Shown here: piece after piece, positions 9,211-18,244 of the stretch
Layout: the number at the start of each line of letters is the position of its first letter
How positions within the stretch are numbered: the stretch's first letter is position 1
NCBI GenBank assembly: GCA_027493675.1
Contig: JAOSKI010000014.1
Coordinates: 1-32,694, forward strand
From: Microthrixaceae bacterium
GTDB taxonomy: Bacteria > Actinomycetota > Acidimicrobiia > Acidimicrobiales > Microtrichaceae
DNA: 32,694 nucleotides
Direction of reading: 5' to 3'
The notes under the pieces: model-generated
What the model was told of the DNA's origin: nothing
Databases searched by the model: none
The model's input: the letters and a program-made list of their open reading frames with translations, nothing else
Translations under genes and position numbers: made by a program

Positions 9211-9747
9211 TGATCGAGACACTGCGCGACCTCGCCGTCCGCAGGGTTTTCGGCGGCGGCATCCAGGGATCACTCGCGGAGAAGGGGATCGATTGGCTCG
9301 TCGATGAGGCACACGCCGCCATCCGCGGCGAACCACAGACGATCGAGGAGGTCAGGCTGCGACCTGGCGACACCTACACGGTGATCGCCAGGCCTCCCGC
9401 CACGCCGCGAGCGCAAGCTCGCCGCCACAGTGGACGCGCTGGAGACGACCGAGCAGAAGTTGAGCCGTGCCACCAAGCCGCAGAAGCGTGCGGCGCGGCG
9501 CCTCGCGAAGGCACAGCACCGTCTCGACCGTCGCAGGCCAGGGACGCCGCGTCACCGGCGAGCCGCCGCCAGGGAAGCCCGTCTGGCACGGCGCTTCGAT
9601 GACGTGATGGCGCCATCGAAGCGACTCACCAGGGTTCGCTCGGAGCTGACGTCGGCCAGGCGCGAGCTCGAGAGATCGCGCGCCACCAGCCTCCGCGCAG
9701 TACGGGCCGCCCGGAGGCGAACCGCGACCTCGACCGTGTACGGCTGA
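9210..9747 (+). CDS. Hypothetical basic coiled-coil protein (frameshifted)
   Basis: Begins ATG overlapping the previous stop (TGATGA). The N-terminal part MIETLRDLAVRRVFGGGIQG, LRPGDTYTVIARPPATPR looks folded. After a shift near 9405 it continues ERKLAATVDALETTEQKL into a long Lys/Arg-rich helical region (KRAARRLAKAQHRL, RVRSELTSARRELERSRA). Corrected length is about 178 residues. The charge pattern suggests nucleic-acid or acidic-surface binding, but no domain is recognised. It is the third gene of a coupled set after two small membrane proteins. Confidence 0.5.
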
Positions 9748-9814
9748 GTGGCGGGGCCATGCCGGTCGTCACCCTGCCTACCGACGACCCGCCGCCACCG
9801 GGCATCATGTAGGC

Positions 9815-10009
9815 GTGCAGGTACGTCTTCGCAATCCATCGCGTGAGCTCACGATGAAGGGCCCGCTCCAGGTTGCGGTGCTGCTGGAGCGCCTCGAGAT
9901 CAACCGCGAATCGGTGTTGGTCATCCGAAACGGCGAGATTGCGGCGGGGGACACGACCATCTCCGATGACGACACCGTGGAACTGCGACCGGTCATCTCC
10001 GGTGGTTGA
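9815..10009 (+). CDS. ttuB: TtuB-like ThiS/MoaD-family ubiquitin-fold sulfur carrier
   Basis: A 64-residue beta-grasp protein ending in ISGG, the C-terminal Gly-Gly that is adenylated by an E1-like enzyme and converted to thiocarboxylate. VLLERLEINRESVLVIRNGE and the DDDTVELRPVISGG tail match ThiS/MoaD/TtuB. The final codons overlap the TTG start of ttuA by four bases, so the partner is almost certainly TtuA: the thiocarboxylate gives sulfur for 2-thiolation of T54 in tRNA. In Thermus, TtuB is also conjugated to proteins like ubiquitin; whether that happens here is unknown. Start GTG at 9815; no ribosome binding site is evident. A ThiS or MoaD role is the alternative but the context argues against it. 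Confidence 0.82.
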   Translation: MQVRLRNPSRELTMKGPLQVAVLLERLEINRESVLVIRNGEIAAGDTTISDDDTVELRPVISGG

Positions 10010-10979
10010 GGGTGAAGTGCACCGTCTGCAAGGGCTCAGCTGTGATAGACCTCCCGCGCCACAACGCAAACTTCTGCGGGGAGCACCTTCTCGAGTTCTG
10101 CCGTCGCCAGGTGGAGCGCGCCATCGACGAGTTCGACATGCTCTGCGAGACGGACCAGGTGCTGATCGCGGTCTCCGGTGGCAAGGACTCACTGGCACTG
10201 TGGGATGTCCTGGATCATCTCGGCTATCGCACTCACGGGCTGTACGTGGGCCTCGGGATCGGGGACTACAGCGACACCTCCGGGGACTTCGTGCGACGAT
10301 TCGCGTCACAGCGCGAGGGCGCGCTCACCGAGGTGGATCTTCTCGCCGAGCACGGGTACGACATCCCCGCTGCGGCTGCGCACACCCGTCGCAGTCCCTG
10401 CTCCGCGTGCGGTCTCTCGAAGCGCCATGTGTTCGACCGGGTGGCGCTCCAGGGAGGGTTCGACGCCCTCGCCACCGGACACAACCTCGATGACGAGGCC
10501 GCTGTGCTGCTCGGCAACGTCCTGCGCTGGCAGATCGAGTACCTGGAACGCCAACGTCCCCTGCTGCCCGCCCGCAACGGCCTCCCACGGAAGGTGAAGC
10601 CGCTGGTGAGGCTCACCGAGCGGGAGACCGCGGCCTACTGCATCGTCGCCGGCATCGAATACCAGGTCGAGGAGTGCCCGATGGCCGTGGGCAACAGGCA
10701 CCTCGCATACAAGGAGACGCTGAACGACATCGAGGTCCGCTCGCCGGGGTCGAAAGCCGACTTCTACCTGTCGTTCCAGCGGCGAGCAGTGGGCTTCTTC
10801 GCCGATGCGGGAACGCGGGGCGTGAGGCGCTGGTCGTCTGCGATGGTTGCGGTGCCCCGAGCCCCTCAGAGGTCTGCGCCTTCTGCCGACTTGAGTCCCA
10901 CGCCGGTGCATCAGGCGCCACGTCACCCGAGATGACCGAGCGGGTTCCAGCGGATCACGAGCACGAGGACGTCAGATGA
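10006..10979 (+). CDS. ttuA: tRNA-5-methyluridine(54) 2-sulfurtransferase TtuA (frameshift near the end)
   Basis: Thiolates the 2-position of U54/T54 in the T loop of tRNA. Order of features: N-terminal zinc site (CTVCKG then NFCGEH), PP-loop VSGGKDSLALWDVL for ATP binding at about residues 53-66, the CxxC of the Fe-S cluster in SPCSACGLSKRHVF, TGHNLDDEAAVLLGN, and the third cluster cysteine in EECPMAVGNRHLAYKETLN. Near 10812 the frame changes, and the other frame supplies the expected C-terminal zinc site CDGCGAPSPSEVCAFC, ending at 10979. Start is TTG at 10006 or GTG at 10012. It sits between its likely sulfur donor ttuB and trmI with four-base overlaps on both sides. Confidence 0.9.
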
Positions 10980-11748
10980 ACCCGGAACTCGAAGAAGGCG
11001 ACCTGGTGCAGTTGATCGACTCCAAGGGCCGCCGGTACTCAGGGCGTACTGACTCCCGGCAAGGAGTTCCACTTCCACTCCGGGATCATCACCCATGACG
11101 AGCTGATCAGGATGCCCGAGGGGTCCACCGTCGGCTCCTCGCGAAGACAGGACTACGTCGTAGTGCGCCCGACGCTCGCGGAGTTCGTGCTCAAGATGCC
11201 ACGTGGGGCCCAGGTCATCTATCCGAAAGACCTGGGTCCCATCCTCATCCTTGCCGACATCGGACCGGGCATGAGGGTGCTCGGAAGCAGTGTGGGCTCG
11301 GGTGCGTTGTCGATGGCGATGCTCCGCACCGGTGCGCGGATCACCGGCTACGAGATCCGCGAGGACTTCGCGAACCGGGCCCGTGCGAACGTCGAGCGGT
11401 TCCTCGGAGCGGCGGCACTCGACTGCTATCAGGTCGAGCTCCGGAACTGCTACGAGGGGAATCGACGAGAGCGGCCTGGACCGAGTGGTCCTCGACCTGC
11501 CCGAACCGTGGCAGGTGGTGCCCCATGCTGCGACCTCGCTGCGCTCAGGCGGGATATTCCTCGCGTACACCCCGAGTGTCATGCAGGTATCACGGCTGCG
11601 CGACGCTCTGTCGGCCCACGGGTTCTTCGCATGCGAGACCATCGAGGTTCTCAATCGGGGTTGGTACGTCGAAGGACAGGCCGTCCGTCCCGATCATCGG
11701 ATGGTCGCACACACCGGATTTCTGACCCATGCCCGCCTCGCGGCCTGA
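10976..11748 (+). CDS. trmI: tRNA (adenine-58-N1)-methyltransferase TrmI (two frameshifts)
   Basis: SAM-dependent enzyme that makes m1A58 in the tRNA T loop. After MNPELEEGDLVQLIDSKGRR the frame shifts near 11045 to TPGKEFHFHSGIITHDELI, then runs IRMPEGSTVGSS, FVLKMPRGAQVIYPKDLGPI, the SAM site VLGSSVGSGALSMAML, and GYEIREDFANRARANVE. A second shift near 11460 leads to the family signature LDLPEPWQVVP and SGGIFLAYTPSVMQV, and the chain ends HTGFLTHARLAA. Corrected length is about 257 residues. The SAM loop reads SSVGSG where relatives often have AGTGSG. ATG overlaps the ttuA stop, so the two T-loop modifications (s2T54, m1A58) are co-expressed. A trmI gene near mpa is also known in mycobacteria. 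Confidence 0.92.
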
Positions 11749-11760
11749 GCGGACCGTGCG

Positions 11761-12927
11761 ATGAACGGGCTGGACCTGATCCTGCTCATGGTGGTAGTGC
11801 TCGCCGTGGTCGGTGGCTGGCGACTCGGGCTGATCACCAGGGCGCTCGGGTGGGTGGGAGCGTTGATCGGTGGTGCGATCGGTGTGGTGGCGGTGCCGGC
11901 GCTCAACGACTGGATCCGACCACCAACCGACGGCGGGGTCCTGCTGTTGACCGCCGGCGCCTTCATCCTCCTGATCTCCGTCGGTCAGGCCATCGGGGTG
12001 GCAGTGGGATCGCGGATCCGGCCGTCCCCGGTCGAGCGCGGGCTCCATCGCTTCGATGCGGTCGGCGGATCCGCACGCTGGGGGTGATCGGCGTCGTGGC
12101 GCTGGTGTGGCTGTTGACCCCGCTGATGGCTTCCACCAGTGGTTGGGTTGCCTCGGCGACGCGCTCGAGCGCTGTGGCTCGCGCGGTCACTGACCACCTA
12201 CCGGCGCCGCCGGAGTCCTTGAAGAGCCTCGAGCGGAGCCTCATCGACGGCAACTTCCGCAGCTCTTCACCGGCTTGGAGCCGGCCCCCTCGCTTCCCGG
12301 CCCCGCCCGAGGGCAGTCCGGTGAGCGCGGAACTCCTCAACGAACTTGCAGCGAGCTCTGTGAAGATCCAGGGCGAAGCGTGCACCAAGGTCCAATCGGG
12401 AAGCGGGTTCTCCGTCGGTGATGGCCTGTGGCTCACCAACGCGCATGTGGTGGCAGGCGCTGAGACCCTGCACCTGACCAGTGCCGATGGTGCCACGGGC
12501 ACGGGGAGCGTGGTCTCGTTCGATCCCGAGTTCGACCTCGCGCTGGTCCATAGCGCGGATCTGAGCGGACCGCCGCTCGATGTCGCAAGTGCCCTGGACG
12601 GTGCCGCGGGGCTGGTGTTGGGATTCCCGGGTGGGGGAGCGTTCAGGCCCTCACCGTTCCTGCTGGGTGAAACGATGACGGCCACTGGCTATGACATCTA
12701 CGACGAGAAGCTCGTGGATCGCGAACTCCTCGTGCTGGCAGCGGACTTGGGAGCCCGGAGACTCCGGTAGCGCCGTGGTGGATGCAGACGGACGCGTGTT
12801 GGGCGTCGCGGTTGCAGTCGCCCCGGATCGTGACGGTGTCGCCCTCACGCGCTCGATGGCAGCGCCGTTGCCGAACGGATCACCGAGGTTGGACGATCGG
12901 GTAGACACCGGCCCATGCCTCGGTTGA
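11761..12927 (+). CDS. MarP-like membrane serine protease with CvpA domain (frameshifted)
   Basis: An N-terminal CvpA-type four-helix membrane domain (LDLILLMVVVLAVVGGWRLG, LGWVGALIGGAIGVVAV, VLLLTAGAFILLISVGQAIG, GVIGVVALVWLLTPLM) is joined to an extracellular trypsin-like protease. The catalytic triad is His in LTNAHVVAG, Asp in EFDLALVHS and Ser in GDSGSAVVDADG. This architecture matches mycobacterial MarP (acid resistance). Shifts lie near 12080 (inside the last membrane helix) and near 12752, and perhaps a pair near 12865 in the tail that ends RVDTGPC. Corrected length is about 388 residues. It starts 12 bases after trmI and ends 10 bases from the convergent ferredoxin gene. Substrate unknown. 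Confidence 0.86.
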
Positions 12928-12937
12928 ACCCTCCGGG

Positions 12938-13181
12938 TCACTCGGCTTCGATGAAGATGCACTCGCCAGGGCATTCCTCAGCCGACTCGATGACAGCCTC
13001 GAGCTCACCGTCGGGGATCTCAGCGAGGCCCTCGGAGCCGCCTGGGTCGTTGAAGATCTTGTCGCCTTCCTTGACATAGGCGAGACCGTCGTCGAGGAGT
13101 GTGAACACTGCGGGAGCGATCTCCTCGCAGGAGTCCGTCACCAGTGCACAGGTCTTGGTCGATCCAGACCTTCATCGCCAT
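12938..13181 (-). CDS. Small [3Fe-4S]/[4Fe-4S]-type ferredoxin (one frameshift)
   Basis: About 80 residues, an electron carrier of the single-cluster actinobacterial type. Ligand pattern: CTGDGLC (C-x2-D-G-x-C) at the N-terminus and CPGEC near the C-terminus. The frame shifts near 13130, where an extra C separates CTGDGL from CEEIAPAVFTLLDDG. Start ATG at 13181 (MAMKVWIDQDL) has GGAAAGG eight bases upstream; ATG at 13175 is also possible. It is divergent from mpa across a 316-base gap and convergent with the MarP-like gene. The redox partner is not identifiable here; cytochrome P450s and other oxidoreductases are usual partners of this type. Confidence 0.82.
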
Positions 13182-13497
13182 CTCATCGGCCTTTCCGTAG
13201 GGCCCGTCAGTCGGGCTTGATGCGTTCGGACGACCGTCGGGCCGTCCCGGTCAGGGCCCGAACCGTAGCGGCAGGGGAGCCAACCGACACAGTCCATCAT
13301 AGCCGCTTCAGAGTTTCCACGGTGTCGGACAAGTAAATGTTGACCCATCTGGGCTGTGAATCGCGTCACAGCGCCTCCTTCACGCACTCTCCGGTACCGG
13401 CGCCCATGTGCCCCATCCGGAACCCTGCGCCATTATCGTCGGAGCAGGCGCTAGAACGGTTGTGAGCATTCCCGGCGTGAACGAGGCGGAGGTCCAG
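13182..13497. other. Intergenic region between ferredoxin and mpa
   Basis: This 316-base divergent gap has no coding frame that looks real. It must hold both promoters, but I see no TAnnnT hexamer at leaderless distance from either start. The only AT-rich patch is around 13331-13345 (AAGTAAATGTTGACC). A short hairpin GCCCG-TCAGT-CGGGC lies near 13203-13217, in the ferredoxin leader. CGGGCC and GGCCCG arms lie a little further out, near 13240-13260. None of these is assigned a function. Confidence 0.4.
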
Positions 13498-15279
13498 ATG
13501 AGCACCGACGACGGCACAGAGCACGTTCCTGACCGCGACGACCCGGCGGACGCATCCGAGGGCGGCGATCATACGGCGAGGGTGGCGGAGCTCGAAGAGG
13601 AGGTGGCCGCACTCCTGCGGAGGTTGCAGGACACTCCCAAGCGCGTGCGGACCCTCGAGGAGCGGTTGCTCGAGACGAAGGGTCAGCTCACCCAGGCGGT
13701 CAGCCAGAACGAGAAGCTGACGTACACCCTCCGCGAGGCCCGCGACCACATTGCGGCACTGCGCGACGAGGTGGCGAAGCTCACCCAGCCACCCTCCGCG
13801 TACGCGACGCTTCTCGGCCACAACGACGACGGCACAGTGGACGTGCACGCAGCAGGACGCAAGATGCGTGTGGAGGTTTCACCGAGTGTCGACGTCGAGG
13901 AGCTCGCCACAGGCGCCGAGGTGGTGCTCAACGAGTCCTACAACGTGGTGATGGCCCGGACGCCCGACGGCGCGGGTGAGCTGGTCACCTTCAAGGAGCT
14001 CCTCGCGGATGGAGCCCGCGCGCTGGTGGTCGGTCGGGCCGACGAAGAGCGGGTGGCACCACTGGCCGACAGCCTCCGTGGCGTTCCGATCAAGGCGGGT
14101 GACAACGTCCTGATGGATCAGCGGTCGGGGCTCCTGATCGAGCGGCTGCCACGCGCGGAGGTGGAGGAGCTGGTGCTCGAGGAGGTGCCCGACATCGCCT
14201 ACAGCGACATCGGTGGCCTCGACGAGCAGATAGAGATGATCACCGACGCCGTGGAGCTCCCGTTCGTGCATCAGGAGCTGTTCGCACGCTACGAGTTGCC
14301 GGCGCCGAAGGGGATCCTGTTGTACGGCCCGCCTGGATGCGGAAAGACGCTGATCGCCAAGGCTGTGGCGAACAGCCTCGCGCGCAAGGTCACCGAGGTG
14401 ACCGGTGAGGAGGCGCGCAGCTACTTCCTCAACATCAAGGGTCCAGAACTGCTCAACAAGTACGTCGGGAGACCGAGCGCCACATCCGTCTGGTGTTCCA
14501 GAGAGCTCGTGAGAAGGCAGCCGACGGCACACCCGTCATCGTGTTCTTCGACGAGATGGAATCGTTGTTCCGCACAAGGGGAAGCGGCATCTCCTCGGAC
14601 ATGGAGGCGACGATCGTTCCCCAGCTCCCTCGCGGAGATCGACGGCGTCGAGGCCCTCAGGAATGTGATCGTGATCGGCGCATCCAACCGCGAGGATCTC
14701 ATCGACCCTGCGATCCTGCGTCCCGGGCGCCTGGACGTGAAGATCAAGATCAACCGCCCCGACGAGGAGGCGGCCCAACAGATCTTCCATCGGTACCTGG
14801 AACCCGGGCTGCCGCTCGATCCGGAGGAGGTCGAGCGGATGGGCGGAGGTGATCCGGCCAAGGCGATTGACGCGATGATCGAGGCCACCGTCGCCGAGAT
14901 GTACCGAACTGACGAGGCGAACCAGTTCCCTGGAGGTGACATACGCGAATGGGGACAAGGAGGTCATGTACTTCAAGGACTTCGCTTCGGGAGCGATGAT
15001 CGAGAACATCGTGCGGCGGGCCAAGAAGCTCGCGATCAAGCGCGAGCCTGGCCGAGGAGGCCAGCGGCATCAGGGTGGGACGACCTCGTGGCGTCGATCC
15101 ATCAGGAGTACAAGGAGCACGAGGACCTGCTGAACACGACCAATCCCGATGACTGGGCGAAGATCTCCGGGAAGAAGGGCGAGCGGATCACCTACGTGCG
15201 GACGCTCGTGCACCGGCACGACGAGGATCCCGTCGGTGGACGTTCCATCGAGCGGATCGGTACAGGACAGTACCTCTGA
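13498..15279 (+). CDS. mpa: Proteasome-associated AAA+ ATPase Mpa/ARC (several frameshifts)
   Basis: Hexameric unfoldase that binds pupylated proteins through an N-terminal coiled coil and feeds them into the 20S core. Coiled coil: [20 protein letters not shown] to about residue 95; then OB folds; then [20 protein letters not shown], Walker A GPPGCGKT near residue 278 and, in the shifted frame, Walker [13 protein letters not shown], followed by [17 protein letters not shown]. The last residues are GQYL, the tail that docks in the proteasome alpha ring. Shifts: a lost G near 14468, an extra C near 14623, an extra C near 14933 and further changes near 15050-15070, all at short runs of one base. 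ATG 13498 has AGGCGGAGG just upstream; an in-frame GTG at 13462 is possible. Confidence 0.96.
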   Translation: MSTDDGTEHVPDRDDPADASEGGDHTARVAELEEEVAALLRRLQDTPKRVRTLEERLLETKGQLTQAVSQNEKLTYTLREARDHIAALRDEVAKLTQPPSAYATLLGHNDDGTVDVHAAGRKMRVEVSPSVDVEELATGAEVVLNESYNVVMARTPDGAGELVTFKELLADGARALVVGRADEERVAPLADSLRGVPIKAGDNVLMDQRSGLLIERLPRAEVEELVLEEVPDIAYSDIGGLDEQIEMITDAVELPFVHQELFARYELPAPKGILLYGPPGCGKTLIAKAVANSLARKVTEVTGEEARSYFLNIKGPELLNKYVGRPSATSVWCSRELVRRQPTAHPSSCSSTRWNRCSAQGEAASPRTWRRRSFPSSLAEIDGVEALRNVIVIGASNREDLIDPAILRPGRLDVKIKINRPDEEAAQQIFHRYLEPGLPLDPEEVERMGGGDPAKAIDAMIEATVAEMYRTDEANQFPGGDIREWGQGGHVLQGLRFGSDDREHRAAGQEARDQARAWPRRPAASGWDDLVASIHQEYKEHEDLLNTTNPDDWAKISGKKGERITYVRTLVHRHDEDPVGGRSIERIGTGQYL

Positions 15280-15290
15280 GCATGCGCCAT

Positions 15291-15296
15291 TAGGGT
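15291..15296 (+). promoter_or_regulatory. -10 element TAGGGT of dop, leaderless spacing
   Basis: TAGGGT ends 8 bases before the dop ATG at 15305, in the 25-base gap after mpa. There is no ribosome binding site. dop could therefore be transcribed separately from mpa. Confidence 0.6.
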
Positions 15297-15304
15297 TGGC
15301 CGCC

Positions 15305-16815
15305 ATGGCCACCGCGAAGATCCTGGGGATCGAGACGGAATACGGAATCGTGGTGAGAGGTTCGATCGACGCGAACCCGATCGTCGCGTCATCGATGCTC
15401 ATCAACTCGTATCTCGGGTCCCTGGCGGCTGAAGGAGACCCGACCCCCGCCGGATCGACTGGGACTTCGAAGACGAGATGCCGGCGAACGACGCACGATC
15501 AGACGCCGTACGGCTGTCGGTGGCTCCGGACGTGGAGACGCACCTGGTCAACGCGGTGCTGACCAACGGAGCGAGGTACTACGTCGACCATGCACATCCG
15601 GAGTACTCCGCTCCCGAGTGCGCGGACGCGCTCGGAGCGCTGCGCTTCGACCTCGCAGGAGAGGAGATCCTGCGTCGTTCGATGGTCTCGGCCAACAGGG
15701 TCCTCCCTGAGGGCCGTGAGGTGGTGGTCTACAAGAACAACTCCGACGGCAAGGGGAACAGCTACGGCTGTCACGAGAACTACCTGCTTGCGCGCTCGCT
15801 GCCCTTCGGCGACATCGTCGCGCACGCCACGGCGCATCTGGTCACTCGTCAGATCTTCACCGGTGCCGGAAAGGTCGGCACGGAGCAACCGGGCTCACGC
15901 ACCAACGAGCAGCCCTACCAGATCACCCAGCGCGCCGACTTCTTCGAGGAGGAGGTGGGGCTCGAGACGACTCTCAAGCGGCCGATCATCAACACCCGCG
16001 ACGAACCGCATGCAGACTCCTCGAAGTACCGTCGGCTGCACGTCATCGCCGGTGATGCAAACGTCTCCCAGACCGCCACGTTCCTCAAGCTCGGCACCAC
16101 TGCGGTGCTGCTCGCGATGGTCGAGGATGGCGCAGCGGGAGAGCCCATGCGACTCGCCACCCCGGTCGATGCGATGCACGCCGTGTCGCGTGACGTGTCT
16201 CTGTCGAACACCCTTGCCATGCACGACGGCTCGCGCCTGAGTGCGCTCGATGTGCAGTGGGATCTATACGCCAAGGCACGACGGTGGGCGGAATCCCACG
16301 GGCTCGATTCGGTCGGGGGCGAGCAGGTCGGTTCGTTGATCCTCGACCAGTGGCAAGAGGTCCTGGAGGCTCTCGAACGGGATCCGATGGAGCTCTCGGA
16401 CCGTCTGGACTGGGTGGCCAAGTACCGCCTGTTGTCCGCCTACCGCGACCGCCACGACCTTGAGTGGAGCGATGCGCGCCTGCGTGCCATGGACCTCCAA
16501 TACCACGACCTGAGGCCTTCGTCGGGTCTGGCGTCACGACTCGGCCTCGTGGAGCTCGTGGACCACGCCGATGTCATCACAGCGGTCACGGATCCCCCCG
16601 CTGATACTCGCGCATATTTCAGGGGCCGTTGTCTGGAGCGCTTCGGTACCTCGGTCGTCGCGGCGAACTGGGACTCGGTCGTCTTCGACGTCGGCAGTAC
16701 CTCCCTGCAACGGGTGCCGATGATGGAGCCGACCAAGGGCACCGAGGCTCATGTCGGCCACCTGATCGACCGCTCGGAGTCGGCTGCTGAGTTGCTGGGG
16801 CATCTCCGGGCGTGA
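15305..16815 (+). CDS. dop: Pup deamidase/depupylase Dop (one frameshift)
   Basis: Glutamine-synthetase-fold enzyme that removes Pup from substrates and can deamidate a terminal Gln of Pup. N-terminal KILGIETEYGIVV carries the metal-binding glutamates. The stretch around residues 35-75 (LAAEGDP to RLSVAPDVETH) is longer than in PafA, as expected for the Dop loop. YVDHAHPEYSAPECADALGA holds the catalytic Asp region; [19 protein letters not shown] and [20 protein letters not shown] are hallmark blocks. A lost A near 15456 (GCCGGATCGAC for expected PAGIDW) breaks the frame. Corrected length is about 503 residues, typical for Dop. It follows mpa by 25 bases and is separated from pup by a lipoprotein gene. 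Confidence 0.95.
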
Positions 16816-16853
16816 GTTCGCCCAAGACCCTTCCATTGGTGTCGCACGGTGAC

Positions 16854-16859
16854 TAGCGT
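16854..16859 (+). promoter_or_regulatory. -10 element TAGCGT of the GH43-like gene
   Basis: TAGCGT ends 7 bases before the ATG at 16867. Its spacing supports that ATG over the GTG at 16849 as the start. A weak GGGCG-TGAGTT-CGCCC hairpin at 16808-16823 spans the dop stop just before it. Confidence 0.55.
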
Positions 16860-16866
16860 TCTGCCC

Positions 16867-17915
16867 ATGGGAGACATCACGTTCGCTCCACCACACCCGA
16901 ACAACTCAGCACGCCGTCGCCGCAGCAGGTTGCGCAGGGCCGGAATCGCCGTGCTACTGCTGGGAGCGCTGACGCTGCTGGCCGCGGGTTGTCTCGGCCC
17001 GGTCACGAAACTGAAGAAGATCGAAGCGGTCCGCTTCCCCGAGACGTCCGACCCATCGGTGGTGCGGGTTGGTGACATGTACTACGTCTATGGTTCGAAC
17101 AACCACCTCGCGCCCCCGATCTTCTCCACCAAGGACATCAGCCGCGGCTACTCGCTGGCACAGAAGAACCGAAGCACCATCGAGGGAATGCCCACGAAGC
17201 CGAAGTGGATGCGATCCTCCACGCAGCTCTGGGCTCCCACCGTTGGCAAGTTCGGCAATCGCTGGGTCATGTTCTTCAGCGGCGACCGCAAGAACCCGCC
17301 GCAACCGAACAACCCGCAATGCATCGGGCGCGCCTGGGCGACGCGGCCGACAGGCCCGTTCGTGCCGGAGCCCGGTCCTTGGAACTGCGGGATCGGAGGT
17401 GTGGGCGGTGCTCTCGACCCACAGCTGTTCACCGACGCCCAGGGCAGGCGGTTCCTGCTGGTGGCATTCGGCAACACCGAGAGCCCGATCCATACGATTC
17501 GCCTCGACGGCAATGCCAACGCAGCTGCCTTCCCGGTTGCCATCCTTCAGCGCAAGCACCCCTGGGAGTACCACTTCATCGAGCAGCCCGCAAATGGTCT
17601 ACGACGCCGGTCGAAGGAACTACATACCCGACGTACTCGGCCGGGCGCTGGTATGAAGGCCGGTACTCCACCGGCATCGCGCGCTGCGCCACACCGACCG
17701 GCCCCTGTTTCTCGGATCCCAGCGGTCCCTGGGTGAGATCTTCCAACGGTAGGAGCGGTCCGGGCGCAATGAGCTTCTTCTACGACAAGGATGGGGCAAC
17801 CCGGGCGATCTTCTCGACCTTCAGGGCAGGTTCTGAGACCACCAACGGCGGACGTTCCGCATCGGTGTACTACGTCGACTTCGATCCGTCGATGGCTCTC
17901 ACCGTCGTGAAGTGA
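16867..17915 (+). CDS. GH43-like five-bladed beta-propeller lipoprotein (frameshifted)
   Basis: Secreted lipoprotein: basic N-terminus RRRRSRLRRAG, hydrophobic IAVLLLGALTLL and lipobox LAAGC. The rest matches family 43 glycosidases. ETSDPSVVRVGDMYYVYGSN has the base Asp, GGALDPQLFTDAQGRRFLLV the second Asp, and HFIEQPA-MVYDAG the acid Glu; QLWAPTVGKFGNRWVMFFS is another blade. Shifts lie near 17590 (an extra A between EQPA and MVYD) and near 17625 (into TYSAGRWYEGRYSTGIARC). Corrected length is about 350 residues. The likely substrate is an arabinose- or xylose-containing glycan, unproven. Its place between dop and pup is unusual, and its own promoter suggests an independent unit. Confidence 0.78.
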
Positions 17916-18023
17916 CCGGCGCCGCGAGAGGTTGTCCTCACGACCTCTAACCTGTCCGTGACACCGGAAGCACCTGGGTCCCGGCTACGGTGAACGCGCC
18001 AGCGTCAACGCCGCACAGACGTC

Positions 18024-18030
18024 AGGAGGA
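18024..18030 (+). promoter_or_regulatory. Strong ribosome binding site of pup (AGGAGGA)
   Basis: AGGAGGA lies six bases before the pup ATG and is the strongest such site in the window, in contrast to the many leaderless starts. Upstream, at 17927-17948, an AGAGGT/ACCTCT inverted repeat with a 10-base loop abuts a TAACCT hexamer (17948-17953), a candidate -10 that would give a leader of about 80 bases. Confidence 0.55.
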
Positions 18031-18036
18031 GTTCCT

Positions 18037-18234
18037 ATGCCAGAACGTGAGCAGAAGCGCAAGGCGGCCCCTCAGCGTGGTCGGCAGTCCGAGCACGAAG
18101 AGCTGGCCGCGCCGACCGAGGCAGGCGACAAGTTGAAGGCCGAGATGGACGAGCTCCTCGACGAGATCGACGGCGTGCTTGAGACCAACGCGGAGGACTT
18201 CGTCAAGTCCTACATCCAAAAGGGCGGCGAGTAG
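18037..18234 (+). CDS. pup: Prokaryotic ubiquitin-like protein Pup
   Basis: A 65-residue, mostly disordered modifier that PafA joins by its C-terminal Glu to lysines of target proteins. The N-terminal part is polar and basic ([14 protein letters not shown]). The Mpa-binding helical part is [20 protein letters not shown], followed by [13 protein letters not shown]. The chain ends in Glu, so no deamidation by Dop is needed before ligation, unlike the Gln-ending mycobacterial form. The frame is intact. It lies immediately upstream of prcB, with an 11-base gap. Confidence 0.98.
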   Translation: MPEREQKRKAAPQRGRQSEHEELAAPTEAGDKLKAEMDELLDEIDGVLETNAEDFVKSYIQKGGE

Positions 18235-18237
18235 CCT
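18232..18237 (+). promoter_or_regulatory. -10 element TAGCCT of prcB overlapping the pup stop
   Basis: The pup stop TAG is the first half of TAGCCT, which ends 7 bases before the prcB GTG at 18245. The spacing fits a leaderless internal promoter that would let the proteasome core be made separately from Pup. Confidence 0.45.
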
Positions 18238-18244
18238 ACCGCGG

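Noticed and set aside
13408..13497. Longer Mpa N-terminus starting at GTG 13408
   Set aside because: The extra residues look unstructured and the ATG at 13498 has a good ribosome binding site directly upstream.
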